DNA of 54,579 nucleotides from Olavius algarvensis associated proteobacterium Delta 3 (GCA_903231505.1 CAFBRK010000134.1:1-54579), one strand, 5' to 3'. Shown: positions 9,421-17,605, counted from the first letter of the stretch. Notes: generated by a model from the letters alone, not told the origin. Made by a program: numbers and translations.

Positions 9421-10746
9421 ATGAAAAAGCCGATCCTCCGAACCCCCCTGCCCGGACCAAAAGCCCGGGCGTTGGTGGGGCTTGACAAAAAATATGTCTC
9501 CCCCTCCTACACGCGGGTGTATCCCCTGGTCGTGGAGAAAGCAAAGGGGCTGTGGGTAGAGGATGTCGACGAAAACGTCTTCCTTGATTTTACCTCCGGC
9601 ATTGCCGTGTGCGCCACCGGCCATTGCCATCCCCAGGTTGTCCGGGCGATCAAAGGGCAGGCAGGAAAATTGCTGCACATGTCCGGTACCGACTTCTATT
9701 ACCGGCCACAAATTCTTCTTGCCGAAAGATTGGCCGCCATTGCCCCGGGCCGAAAAGGTAAGAAAGTCTATTTCGGGAATTCCGGTGCGGAAGCCGTGGA
9801 AGCCGCTTTCAAGCTGGCCCGCTGGCACACCAAGCGGGAGCTGAATATCGCCTTTTTCGGTGCGTTTCACGGCCGTACCATGGGGGCATTGTCACTGACG
9901 GCAAGCAAAACCATTCAGAAAAAACATTATAACCCATTTGTTCCGGGCATTACCCACATCCCCTATGCCTACTGCTATCGGTGCGCCTACAACCTGACCT
10001 ACCCGGACTGCCATCTGTACTGCGCGCGATGGGTGGAGGAGACGTTGTTCCGGACGATCCTGCCCCCGGAAGAGGTTGCCGCCATTTTCGTGGAGCCGAT
10101 CCAGGGCGAAGGGGGGTACATTGTCCCACCGCCTGAATTTCACCAGGTACTGAATGCCATCGCTAAAAAATACGGCATTCTGTATGTTGCCGACGAAGTT
10201 CAGTCCGGCATGGGGCGAACGGGTAAAATGTATGCCATGGAACATTTCGGGGTGGTACCGGACATGATGGCGCTGGCCAAAGGGATTGCCTCCGGCATGC
10301 CGTTGGGGGCTCTGGTTGCCGATCACGATATCATGGACTGGGAGGCCGGCTCCCATGCCTCGACGTTTGGAGGAAACCCCTTATCCTGCCAGGCCGCCAT
10401 GGCCACTATCGAGCTGCTGGAAAATACACTCATGCAAAATGCCCAACGACAGGGTGAGCGCCTCATGGACGGATTGGGAGCCCTGCAGGATGAACATGAA
10501 TGCATTGGCGATGTGCGGGGCAAGGGCTTGATGGTGGCCGCCGAGCTTGTTGAGGACAGGGAAACCAGAGCACCGGCCCGCAAGCTCAGAGGCAAGATCA
10601 TCGAACGGGCGTTCCAGAAGGGGCTTTTGCTGCTCGGTTGCGGAGAAAACACCATCCGATTCTGCCCGGCGCTGACGGTTTCCGGCGCCCAGATCGATCT
10701 CTGCCTTTCCATATTCGAGGATGCTGTAAAAGAGGCTGTCGGGTAA
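9421..10746 (+). CDS. Class III PLP aminotransferase (acetylornithine/4-aminobutyrate family)
   Basis: A 441-aa PLP-dependent omega-aminotransferase or racemase. Visible family features: [13 protein letters not shown] (PLP phosphate site, about 118-130), [22 protein letters not shown], the cofactor-binding Asp in [14 protein letters not shown] (about 257-270) and the Schiff-base Lys in ALAKGIASG (about 287). A cysteine-rich insert [18 protein letters not shown] (about 185-202) places it in a subgroup known from archaea and anaerobes that includes broad-specificity aminotransferases and amino-acid racemases. The ATG at 9421 is preferred over 9418 because AGGGGG then sits at a workable distance. 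The substrate is not determined. Confidence 0.92.
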   Translation: MKKPILRTPLPGPKARALVGLDKKYVSPSYTRVYPLVVEKAKGLWVEDVDENVFLDFTSGIAVCATGHCHPQVVRAIKGQAGKLLHMSGTDFYYRPQILLAERLAAIAPGRKGKKVYFGNSGAEAVEAAFKLARWHTKRELNIAFFGAFHGRTMGALSLTASKTIQKKHYNPFVPGITHIPYAYCYRCAYNLTYPDCHLYCARWVEETLFRTILPPEEVAAIFVEPIQGEGGYIVPPPEFHQVLNAIAKKYGILYVADEVQSGMGRTGKMYAMEHFGVVPDMMALAKGIASGMPLGALVADHDIMDWEAGSHASTFGGNPLSCQAAMATIELLENTLMQNAQRQGERLMDGLGALQDEHECIGDVRGKGLMVAAELVEDRETRAPARKLRGKIIERAFQKGLLLLGCGENTIRFCPALTVSGAQIDLCLSIFEDAVKEAVG

Positions 10747-10777
10747 CGGGACAGCCTGCCGAAAAGGAGGATGACAC

Positions 10778-11779
10778 ATGAACACACCTTCCGACTGGAC
10801 CCCGGGTACGTTGCTGGAGACATCCGGATCTTATTGGCGGGCCTGCACGCTGCACGCCGGTGTCAAATTGGACGTGTTTTCGGTGATCGGCGGACTAGCC
10901 CTGACCGGCGACGAGATTGCCAGCGCGATCGATACCGATCCCCGGGCAACGAAAATGCTCCTGGATGCGCTGGCGGCCATGGCTCTCGTTCTGAAAACCG
11001 ATAACCGGTATACCAACACAGCGGCCGCACTGAAATACCTGTCGCAGGATTCACCCGATTATCTCGGCTACATGATTTTACATCACCACCATCTGGTGGC
11101 ATCCTGGTCCCGGCTGCCCGTCGCGATCGAAACAGGCGGCCCGGTCCGCGAATCCGCATCCTTCAGTGACGAGGAACGTCGCGAACATTTTCTGATGGGC
11201 ATGTTCAACAACGCCCGCCTGATTGCACCAAAGATGGTTCAGGAGATCGATCTGAGCGGCCGGAAACATCTTCTCGACCTGGGCGGCGGCCCGGGCACCT
11301 ACGCCATTCACTTTTGCCTTAAAAATCCGGACTTGCGGGCCACCGTTCTCGATCTGCCGACGACCCGGCCGTTTGCCGAAAAGGTCATCGAACAGTACCA
11401 GGTCGGGAACCAGGTCTCTTTTCAGGGGGGAAATTATCTGACGGACGATATCACCGGGACCTACGACGTGGTCTGGCTGTCCCACATTTTGCATGCCGAA
11501 GGGCCGAAAGACTGCCGCCGCATCCTTCGAAAAGCGGTTCTGGCCTTAGACCGCGGGGGCCTCATCCTCGTGCATGATTTTATTTTAGCGGAGTCCAGGA
11601 CAGAGCCCCTTTTCCCCGCCCTGTTTTCGCTGAACATGCTGCAGGGAACCGATTCCGGCCAGTCCTACTCCGAGAGCGAGCTGTCGGAGATGCTTTCCTC
11701 GGCGGGCGTCGAACAACTCCGGCGGCTGCCCTTCGTCGGGCCGACGGAATCCGGGATCATCATGGGCGTGGTGCCCTGA
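10778..11779 (+). CDS. SAM-dependent O-methyltransferase (family 2 / COMT-like)
   Basis: The 333-aa protein has an N-terminal winged-helix dimerisation region (about 15-90) and a C-terminal Rossmann methyltransferase domain with the SAM-binding motif LLDLGGGPGTYA (about 164-175), the acidic VLDLPTT strand and VWLSHILHAEG. This arrangement is that of the plant COMT / bacterial polyketide O-methyltransferase family. It has a strong AAAGGAGG ribosome site and lies 31 bases after the aminotransferase, so the two are probably co-transcribed. The methyl acceptor is unknown. An 8-bp repeat array begins two bases after its stop. Confidence 0.9.
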   Translation: MNTPSDWTPGTLLETSGSYWRACTLHAGVKLDVFSVIGGLALTGDEIASAIDTDPRATKMLLDALAAMALVLKTDNRYTNTAAALKYLSQDSPDYLGYMILHHHHLVASWSRLPVAIETGGPVRESASFSDEERREHFLMGMFNNARLIAPKMVQEIDLSGRKHLLDLGGGPGTYAIHFCLKNPDLRATVLDLPTTRPFAEKVIEQYQVGNQVSFQGGNYLTDDITGTYDVVWLSHILHAEGPKDCRRILRKAVLALDRGGLILVHDFILAESRTEPLFPALFSLNMLQGTDSGQSYSESELSEMLSSAGVEQLRRLPFVGPTESGIIMGVVP

Positions 11780-11780
11780 T

Positions 11781-11840
11781 CGGTTGGCCGGTTTGCCCGT
11801 GGGCCCGTGGGCCCGTTAGCCGGTTTGCCGGTTTGGCCGG
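11781..11840 (+). repeat. 8-bp tandem array (CSGTKKGC type), locus 1
   Basis: Seven octamers in exact register follow the methyltransferase stop: CGGTTGGC, CGGTTTGC, CCGTGGGC, CCGTGGGC, CCGTTAGC, CGGTTTGC, CGGTTTGG. The same kind of array recurs at 12219-12290, 23816-23882, 30967-31030, about 31137-31210 and 31335-31370, mostly directly beside gene ends. Confidence 0.85.
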
Positions 11841-11865
11841 CTGCAATTTGGAGTACTGGCGGGGT

Positions 11866-11970
11866 GGAGGTCAGAGGTCGGTGGTCAGAAGACGCAGGGC
11901 AGAAGACAGAGGACAGAGGGCAGAGGACAGATGTCGGAGGTCGGAGGTCGGAGGTCGGAGGTCGGAGGCC
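11866..11970 (+). repeat. 7-bp tandem array (RGAGGNC type), locus 1
   Basis: Fifteen heptamers run in perfect 7-bp register: GGAGGTC, AGAGGTC, GGTGGTC, AGAAGAC, GCAGGGC, AGAAGAC, AGAGGAC, AGAGGGC, AGAGGAC, AGATGTC, then four GGAGGTC and GGAGGCC. A second short run of heptamers (TGTCTGA to AGGCGGA types) occupies about 12068-12125. Any reading frame through it is Gly/Arg/Ser-rich and not a gene. Confidence 0.9.
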
Positions 11971-12280
11971 TGCCCGTCCGCCTGAGGCAGATGAATCTTT
12001 GGCGGGCTCAGGGAGCAAGATTCAAGGCTCAGGGCTTAGGGCGCAAGGTTCAAGGCTCAGGGCTTAGGGTGTCTGATGTCTGATGTCGGATGTCAGATGG
12101 CAGATGACAGAAGGCGGAGGACAGCTAATCTATGAGGACACACGGGCCCATCCTTCGACTCACTCTGCTCGCTCCCTTCGGCAAGCTCCCTTCGACTCCG
12201 CTTCCCTCGACATAGCTCGAGACTAGCAGGCCAACGGGCCAACCGGCAAACCGGCCAAACCGGCCAAACCGGCAAAACCG
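11971..12280 (+). repeat. Composite low-complexity intergenic cassette between convergent genes
   Basis: After the heptamer array a unique-looking core (about 11968-12006, with CCGCCTGAGGCAG and TTTGGCGGG) is followed by degenerate repeats of CAAGGCTCAGGGCTTAGGG type (12019-12068), further heptamers (to 12125), a stretch of TTCGACT/GCTCCCTTCG motifs (12150-12210) and an 8/9-bp array of CCGGCAAA / CCGGCCAAA units (12219-12290) running into the SDR stop codon. The core and adjacent heptamers reappear in inverted orientation at about 24000-24080. No gene is present. Confidence 0.75.
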
Positions 12281-13075
12281 TTACTCTAGATGGTCGCCGA
12301 ACCGCTGAACGGCGGCTTTCATCACCCGCGGATCGTCGTAGTCGAGAAACTCGCCGCTCCACTCCCGGGGCGCATGGAGCGCGAGCCAGGCGATGGAACG
12401 TGCCGGAATTGCCGGAGGTTCCAGACGGCCTTCGGCTTTCAGCTCTAAAAAGTATGCGGTTTTTTCCGACGTCATCACACCCGGCGCCCGGGATCGGATC
12501 AGTGCCTGCATGGCTGTGTCCACCACGCCGGGTCTCACCGCCACCACGGTCAATGCCGGTTCTTCGGCGGCCAGGACCCGGGTAAAATGGGTCAGGCCGG
12601 CTTTGGCGGTGCAGTAGGCACTCCAGGCAGCCATGGCATGAACGGCCGCTCCGCTGCTGACATTCACAATCCGTCCGTTGTTCGGCACCAGATAGGCAAT
12701 GGCCGCCCGGCACAGGTAAAACGGGCCATTCAGATTGACGGCGATGTTGTAGGCCCAGGCGTCCGGGTCGGTGTCGGCGGCAGATGCCAACGGCTCGAGA
12801 ATGCCGGCGTTGTTCACCAGCCCGTCGATCCGGCCGAACCGATCCATTGTCTCGTGTACCGCCCGGGCGCATGCGTCCGGGTTCGACACATCGGCCGCCA
12901 GGGTATGGCACCGGCCGCCCAGGCGTTCAACGTCCGCGGCGATCGCAGACAGCGCCCGGGATGACCTGGCAAGCAGGCAGACCGTGGCTCCGGTTTTTCC
13001 GAGCCAGCGGGCAATATCCGCCCCGATTCCCCGGGATCCTCCGGTAACCAGATAGACACGTGATGCGTCGTCCAT
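12281..13075 (-). CDS. Short-chain dehydrogenase/reductase (SDR)
   Basis: An NAD(P)-dependent oxidoreductase of the classical SDR family, about 264 aa from ATG 13075; the frame stays open 14 codons upstream but the Rossmann fold begins immediately after this ATG. Motifs: cofactor loop TGGSRGIG, NNAG at the end of the fourth strand, catalytic Ser in VSSGAAV and catalytic YCTAK. The C-terminal part is typical for length. It is divergently oriented from the CDF transporter, whose start lies about 100 bases away. The substrate is not predictable. Confidence 0.92.
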   Translation of the reverse strand: MDDASRVYLVTGGSRGIGADIARWLGKTGATVCLLARSSRALSAIAADVERLGGRCHTLAADVSNPDACARAVHETMDRFGRIDGLVNNAGILEPLASAADTDPDAWAYNIAVNLNGPFYLCRAAIAYLVPNNGRIVNVSSGAAVHAMAAWSAYCTAKAGLTHFTRVLAAEEPALTVVAVRPGVVDTAMQALIRSRAPGVMTSEKTAYFLELKAEGRLEPPAIPARSIAWLALHAPREWSGEFLDYDDPRVMKAAVQRFGDHLE

Positions 13076-13172
13076 GGGGGGCTTTCGGTTTTCAAATGTC
13101 GTTGACTTTGTTACCATTCTGGTGAATCTAAGCAGGCGCGTCTGTTTTTCAATACCATTGGAGCAGTCTGTG

Positions 13173-14390
13173 ATGCATGACGATCATGCTGCCGAAATCC
13201 GGGAAAACGGTGAAATTGGCAATGCCTCCGGCGAGGCGGAAATCCGGAAAGCGCGATGGCGGGCCGGAGTTTCCATTCTGGTAAACCTTTTCCTGGCTGT
13301 GGGCAAGGGTGTTGCCGGTGTCATGGGAGGTTCGTCCGCTCTTGTAGGGGATGCCGTCCATTCCGCCACCGATGTGGTGGGATCCTCCGCCGCCTGGTTC
13401 GGGCTGTGGCTCGCCGGTAAAAAGCATCCGTCCTTTCCCTACGGATTGTACAAAGCAGAGACGCTGGCGACCCTGCTGACCTCGGTGGTGGTGATCCTGG
13501 CCGGGTATGAAATTGGAAGGCAAGCCCTGCTGGGTCCGGAAACCATTCCGGATGTGGCCGCGACACTTCCGGTGGCAGTCATTGCTCTGGTCATCACCCT
13601 GACATTCGGCATGTATCAACTGCGTGCCGGCAGGAAGCTGCATTCCAAAGCGCTGGAAGCCGATGCCCGGGATTATCTGGCCGATGCGATGTCCACGTCC
13701 GTCGTACTGCTGAGTCTGATCGGTGCCTATTTCGGACTCAGTCTCGACCGGTGGGCGGCCGCCGCTGTGGCGGTGTTTATTTTCTGGTCCGGCGGCAATC
13801 TTCTCTGGCGCGCACTGTGCGATCTTTTGGACGAGGCGATCGACCGGGAAACCGAAAGGGATATCATCGAGCTCGTAAACTCCCACCCACGGGTCGACCA
13901 TGTCGAACGCATTCTGAGCCGTACCGCCGGCGGCCGCTTTATCGTGGACCTGGATGTGGTGGTCCGGTCCACTTCCCACAACCTGGCCCACCGGCTCGCC
14001 CATCTTCTGGAATCGGAGATTCAGGAAAATCATCCGCGAGTGGTCATGGCGCGGATCAAAACCCACAGCCGTGAACCCGCCGAATTCAGTCGGTTGACGC
14101 CGGTCTCCGAACCGGGAGGGGAAATCACAGCGCACCTGGGGGGTGCCCCCTGGTTTCTGCGCGAGACGGTTGATCGGCACAGCGGTAAGGTTTCCGGCAG
14201 GGAATATCTGCGAAACCCCCATCGGAACGCCTCACGAAAAAAGGGCTACCTGGTCGGAAAGTGGATGCTCGCGCTCAAACCGGATCAGCTCGTGGTGACC
14301 GAGGAACGGAAAAGTACGGCCATAGCCCTGCTCAAGGAGGCCGGCGTGAGAGTCATTGTCGCCCCCGAGACCAGCCCGGATAATCGATAA
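13173..14390 (+). CDS. Cation diffusion facilitator with C-terminal NifX/NifB-like domain
   Basis: A divalent-metal efflux protein of the CDF family fused to a second domain; about 405 aa from ATG 13173. The membrane part has the metal-site motif GDAVHSATDVVGS in the second helix and a matching site in the fifth (DYLADAMSTS, HxxxD replaced by DxxxD), followed by the cytoplasmic ferredoxin-like dimerisation domain (about 215-290). The last ~85 residues (HLGGAPWFLRETVD, KKGYLVGKWML, LLKEAGVRVIVAP) match the pattern of dinitrogenase iron-molybdenum-cofactor-binding (NifX/NifB C-terminal) domains, which bind metal clusters. This suggests metal sensing coupled to export, or iron export; that is inference. 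Confidence 0.9.
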   Translation: MHDDHAAEIRENGEIGNASGEAEIRKARWRAGVSILVNLFLAVGKGVAGVMGGSSALVGDAVHSATDVVGSSAAWFGLWLAGKKHPSFPYGLYKAETLATLLTSVVVILAGYEIGRQALLGPETIPDVAATLPVAVIALVITLTFGMYQLRAGRKLHSKALEADARDYLADAMSTSVVLLSLIGAYFGLSLDRWAAAAVAVFIFWSGGNLLWRALCDLLDEAIDRETERDIIELVNSHPRVDHVERILSRTAGGRFIVDLDVVVRSTSHNLAHRLAHLLESEIQENHPRVVMARIKTHSREPAEFSRLTPVSEPGGEITAHLGGAPWFLRETVDRHSGKVSGREYLRNPHRNASRKKGYLVGKWMLALKPDQLVVTEERKSTAIALLKEAGVRVIVAPETSPDNR

Positions 14391-14736
14391 CATCGGATCA
14401 TCTCCCGATGTCAGAATTCCGTTCCGATTTGGGGATTGTTGACGCGTCTGAACGCCATGGAATCGTCGGAATCGGTATCGACTTCGAAGTTGACCATTCC
14501 GTCTCGATTCCGATTCCGATAGCGATCCCGAGTATAGCCGAAGAGGCCATGGCTGGAAAACAGACACGTGAACCCCTGGTCGCCTCCGGCGCCGCCATGG
14601 GCGGGTAAACTTTGACCCGCTCGGCCTGCCTGTCCTGAGCGGAGCCGAAGGGAGCGCAGTCGAAGGGAGCATGTCGAAGGATGGATCCCTGGACCCCCTG
14701 CTCCCACTATTTGGCAGAAGAACTATAAAACATACG
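14391..14736. other. Gene-free stretch with AT/CG palindromes
   Basis: No gene is supported. A perfect 10-bp inverted repeat TCGGAATCGG (14466-14475) / CCGATTCCGA (14510-14519) with further GATTCCGAT repeats can form a hairpin. TCAGAATTCCGTTCCGA at about 14410-14427 matches one arm of dispersed repeat A, so a decayed copy may be present. About 14620-14680 holds GCCTGTCCTGAGCGGAGCCGAAGG-type motifs also seen near 54215-54280. Confidence 0.5.
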
Positions 14737-15735
14737 TTACATTTTTCCGACAAACAACGACACCATGAATTTATCGTACCAGGAACGCAGGGAGGGTCCC
14801 GGGACGAATCCGTTGTGTCCCCCAAATCGCTGCACCGACAACCGCGTACGCCGATTCAGTGCTAACCCGTAAAAGTCTTCCACGGGTATGATGGGATCAT
14901 CGGCCGATGCGATAATGGTCGCGGGGACCTGTAGGTCTCTCAGTGTGCGCCCCGTCAGGGTGTACCGGCCGAAGTAGTCCTTCGCATTCTCGTATGGGCT
15001 GTTGGCGGCGACCAGGTACTCGGTCATCTCGCGGACGGTACCGATTTTCAGGGCTTTTGTGAAACTGTAGAGGTCCGGGTATAGTGATTCCTTTTTTCGA
15101 AGGGAGCGCCGCCATTTGTGGAGGAAGTACCGGCGAATCAGGACCTGTTGATCGATCCGGTCCGTCGCCCGGGCCGGATCCAGGGCCGGGCTGATGCACA
15201 CGACGTGCTCGAGGTTCTCGATGGGGGGCCCGCTTCCTGCCAGCGCGACCCGGAGCGCAAAATTACCCCCCAGGGAAAACCCGACCAGAAATGTCCGGAG
15301 CCGGCGGACCCGGTGGGCCACTTGCCGGACGGCATCGCGCACCTCGTCGATCAAGGTAGCGAAAAACAGCCCCCGGTTCAGTTGATGGCTGTCCCCGTGA
15401 TCCCGCAGATTCAGGCGGCACACCTCGAAGCCATGCGCATGGAGATGCCTTCCGGTGGATCTCACGTATGCCGACCGGCTGCTGCCCTCCCAGCCATGCA
15501 GGAGAATCACCAGACCTTTGGGGGGTGTTTGACTGGCGGGTGCGTACTCGGCGAACAGCCGGACACCGTCTCCGGTTTTCAGGGTGATGTTCCGGGAGGT
15601 GCGTTCCATGGGGCTTGAACCCGGAGCCCGTATCCGGCTGCTTGCCAGCACTGTTTGCAGATAGGTGTTGCGAAGGAAAATCCACGGCCGGAAGATTGGA
15701 TCAGGCCGTTGTGGCGTGTTGTGTGAGCCTGCCAT
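14737..15735 (-). CDS. Alpha/beta hydrolase, YheT family
   Basis: A 332-aa serine hydrolase of the YheT/EMB8 family. It shows LLHGWEGSS (oxyanion strand), LNLRDHGDS, the nucleophile elbow GFSLGGNFALR, an acid region DDPIIP and a late histidine in FGGHNGF. The family is related to acyl and short-chain ester hydrolases; the physiological substrate is unknown. It is the last gene of a minus-strand cluster and begins 36 bases after the rubredoxin stop, so may be transcribed from the rubrerythrin promoter, although a functional link is not evident. Confidence 0.9.
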   Translation of the reverse strand: MAGSHNTPQRPDPIFRPWIFLRNTYLQTVLASSRIRAPGSSPMERTSRNITLKTGDGVRLFAEYAPASQTPPKGLVILLHGWEGSSRSAYVRSTGRHLHAHGFEVCRLNLRDHGDSHQLNRGLFFATLIDEVRDAVRQVAHRVRRLRTFLVGFSLGGNFALRVALAGSGPPIENLEHVVCISPALDPARATDRIDQQVLIRRYFLHKWRRSLRKKESLYPDLYSFTKALKIGTVREMTEYLVAANSPYENAKDYFGRYTLTGRTLRDLQVPATIIASADDPIIPVEDFYGLALNRRTRLSVQRFGGHNGFVPGPSLRSWYDKFMVSLFVGKM

Positions 15736-15771
15736 CTTGGAAGCCGCTTGTGCTGAGGTGGCAAAAAGACG

Positions 15772-15930
15772 TTAGTCCAGTTTTTCAAAAAATTCTTTTT
15801 CAGCCCCGCATTTGGGACACACCCAGTCCTCCGGCAGATCTTCGAACGGGGTGCCTATCTCAATGTTGCTCTCTGCGTCACCTTCTTCAGGGTCGTAAAT
15901 ATAGCCGCAAGGGCATTCCCACTTGTCCAT
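15772..15930 (-). CDS. Rubredoxin with a shortened first cysteine motif
   Basis: A 52-aa one-electron carrier, a single FeCys4 protein. The sequence has [15 protein letters not shown] at the N-terminus, [17 protein letters not shown] in the second half and an acidic tail. The second knuckle is the normal C-x2-C (38 and 41), but the first reads C-x1-C (6 and 8), one residue shorter than usual. It lies 43 bases after the zinc-ribbon gene and downstream of rubrerythrin, so it is probably the electron donor for that peroxide-reducing enzyme. An AAGGAGACG-type ribosome site precedes the ATG. Confidence 0.93.
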   Translation of the reverse strand: MDKWECPCGYIYDPEEGDAESNIEIGTPFEDLPEDWVCPKCGAEKEFFEKLD

Positions 15931-15973
15931 CGTCGTCTCCTTTGATCCGTTTTCCGGGTGCGACCCCGGCAGG

Positions 15974-16183
15974 TTATCTGTTTTTCGGCTTCAGCGTTTC
16001 ATAACGGCCGTGCCAGGCGCAGCGATCACAATAGGCCTCGGTATCCTCATCGATATCGACGGCCTCATCTTCGAAAACCAGTCTGCCTGAATCACATTCG
16101 AACACGTAAAGCTCGTACGGATCGTCCGGATTCTTCACATAAAATTTTTGGCAGCCGCAGTCGGGGCACTCGATGGATTCCAT
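15974..16183 (-). CDS. Small zinc-ribbon-like protein
   Basis: A 69-aa protein with CPDCGC near the N-terminus (6, 9, 11), a single Cys in the middle (30) and CDRC (52, 55) near the C-terminus, so four to six cysteines could hold zinc or iron. Between them is an acidic stretch. It sits between rubrerythrin and rubredoxin and probably belongs to the same transcript. No function is assigned; a metal-binding accessory in oxidative-stress protection is an inference from context. Confidence 0.75.
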   Translation of the reverse strand: MESIECPDCGCQKFYVKNPDDPYELYVFECDSGRLVFEDEAVDIDEDTEAYCDRCAWHGRYETLKPKNR

Positions 16184-16382
16184 GATCTTCTCACTGGTAT
16201 TCCACTTGATTTTTCCTCGCTGCTTGCATCGCGGATCAAAGCCAGATCGGATTAAGAGCCTTATTCAAGCCAACGAGCATGCTTTTTCAACCATAGGGCT
16301 GAAGCTAACATTCCGTGTTAACCTGAGGTTTCCTGCCTGGATAGAAATTTTAGTTGTTTGCCCTACGAGCGACATCGTCGCG

Positions 16383-16405
16383 TTTCATAAAATCGTTATA
16401 CGATT
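16383..16405 (-). terminator. AT-rich hairpin after rubrerythrin
   Basis: Read on the minus strand, AAAATCGT ATA ACGATTTT lies directly after the rubrerythrin stop. It is an 8-bp stem with three-base loop and a T-rich 3' arm but no long T-run, so it might only partly terminate transcription before the zinc-ribbon gene. Confidence 0.4.
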
Positions 16406-16900
16406 TTATTCAACTTTGAAAAAGGCCTTTGCCAGGGCGCCGCAGACCGGGCATTTCTCCGGAGGTTCCACCTCGCAGGTATACCCGCATACGTTGCAGA
16501 CATAGTAGTCCACCGCTTCCAGGGCATCCATTTGTTCCAACGCTTTCTGGTAGAGTCCGGCATGGATTTGTTCGACATCGTTGGCAAACGTGAAGGAGCG
16601 TTCCGCCGCCTTGTTCCCTTCTGCCTGTGCCGCCTCGATCATTTCCGGGTACATGTTTTTAAATTCGTAGGTCTCGCCGTCTATGGCCTCCCGGAGGTTC
16701 TCATTTGTGGCCCGGATGCCGCCAAGAACGCGCAGGTGGGCGTGGGCGTGGACTGTTTCGGCGGCCGCCGCGGCACGAAACAGCTTGGCCACCTGGGCAT
16801 AACCTTCCATTTCCGCCTTTTTGGAGAAGGCAAGATATTTTCGGTTGGCCTGGGATTCGCCTGCAAACGCATCTTTCAGGTTTTGTTCGGTCTTACTCAT
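16406..16900 (-). CDS. Rubrerythrin
   Basis: A 164-aa non-haem diiron peroxidase that reduces hydrogen peroxide with electrons from rubredoxin. The four-helix ferritin-like domain carries FAGESQANRKY, AETVHAHAHL and FANDVEQIHAGLY, supplying the diiron Glu and His ligands; the C-terminal rubredoxin-like domain has CNVCGYTC and CPVCG. Length is normal. It is the first gene of a cluster with a zinc-ribbon protein and rubredoxin. AGGAAGGAG lies upstream of the ATG, and a clear promoter with overlapping inverted repeat is found at 16949-17002. Confidence 0.96.
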   Translation of the reverse strand: MSKTEQNLKDAFAGESQANRKYLAFSKKAEMEGYAQVAKLFRAAAAAETVHAHAHLRVLGGIRATNENLREAIDGETYEFKNMYPEMIEAAQAEGNKAAERSFTFANDVEQIHAGLYQKALEQMDALEAVDYYVCNVCGYTCEVEPPEKCPVCGALAKAFFKVE

Positions 16901-16948
16901 AAAATTCTCCTTCCTGTTGGTGGTTCGCCGGATACATGATGAACGGCT

Positions 16949-17002
16949 ATTGTAATGTGGTACTTTCAGTTAAATCAAAATGCGTGCCACGTTTTGATTT
17001 AA
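16949..17002 (-). promoter_or_regulatory. Rubrerythrin promoter with palindromic operator over the -35 box
   Basis: On the minus strand TTGATT (16978-16973), an 18-base spacer and TACAAT (16954-16949) form a good sigma-70 promoter about 50 bases before the rubrerythrin ATG. An 11-bp perfect inverted repeat, TTAAATCAAAA (16970-16980) and TTTTGATTTAA (16992-17002), is centred at 16986; its downstream arm contains the -35 box. This is where a repressor would be expected to bind. The arms do not match a classical PerR or Fur box, so the regulator is unknown. Confidence 0.6.
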
Positions 17003-17195
17003 ATCGGTATTTTTAAAAATACAAATGATATCAAATTAGTGCGCCGACACCCGCACCCGTGACGGATGCCGTCGCCATGGGTTTGCATGAAACGCGTGAG
17101 ACATGTCATCGGTGCCGCGCCGGCCCTTGTTATTTCCCAAAGACGGATCGAAAAAACAAACCCTTTTTTCCGGATACCCAATTCGCCATAAGTTT
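17003..17195. other. Gene-free stretch upstream of the rubrerythrin promoter
   Basis: No gene or clear signal is seen. Open frames here are short and lack ribosome sites. Confidence 0.4.
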
Positions 17196-17271
17196 TATAG
17201 CGATTCTCAGAATTCCGTTCCGGAACCTGGCCCCCACCTTCAATCGGAACCTATTTATGGCAACCGCTATA
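17196..17271 (+). repeat. Dispersed repeat A, copy 1 (76 bp)
   Basis: It begins TATAGCGATT and ends GGCAACCGCTATA, giving imperfect terminal inverted repeats (TATAGC/GCTATA). The interior reads CAGAATTCCGTTCCGGAACC and CAATCGGAACCTATTTATGG. Near-identical copies are at 26092-26167 (inverted), 47127-47201 and 50739-50813. It has no coding capacity and looks like a small non-autonomous palindromic repeat. Confidence 0.85.
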
Positions 17272-17328
17272 GCGATGATCGAATCCTCGGCGGCGATGAT
17301 CGAATCCTCGGCGGCGATCATCGACGCC
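17272..17328 (+). repeat. 21-bp tandem repeat (2.7 units)
   Basis: Two identical units of GCGATGATCGAATCCTCGGC+G (17272-17292 and 17293-17313) and a partial third follow repeat A copy 1 without a gap. Confidence 0.8.
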
Positions 17329-17605
17329 GTAGCCGGGAACATGGACCTCACGCCACCCGTTGACCGGATTGAGGCAGCGTTGTGGGACATTAATGTCTCA
17401 AAAACAGATTGAGACAGTATCGATGGTTTCAAAACCTCCCCGCCTGTCTCGATCCGGGACACGATGGAAAGCGTTGAAACCATTTCGGCGGCCGACCCGG
17501 ATACCTCTGCGCTACCCCGGCGGAGGCGCGGTCCATCCAATTTTTTTGACATCCCCGCGGATAAAGACTAATGTGGCAAATTTTAAATCGTCGGGCGCGA
17601 AACGG

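Noticed and set aside
11807..12067. 86-aa frame through repeats after the O-methyltransferase
   Set aside because: Its content follows the 8- and 7-bp arrays exactly; not protein-like.
14861..14880. TAACCCG at 14864 as a third terminus of the structured element
   Set aside because: It lies inside the hydrolase coding sequence, without the ACATTGC continuation or any hairpin arm nearby.
17130..17552. 140-aa minus-strand frame upstream of rarD
   Set aside because: It runs through repeat A and the 21-bp tandem repeat and has no ribosome site.
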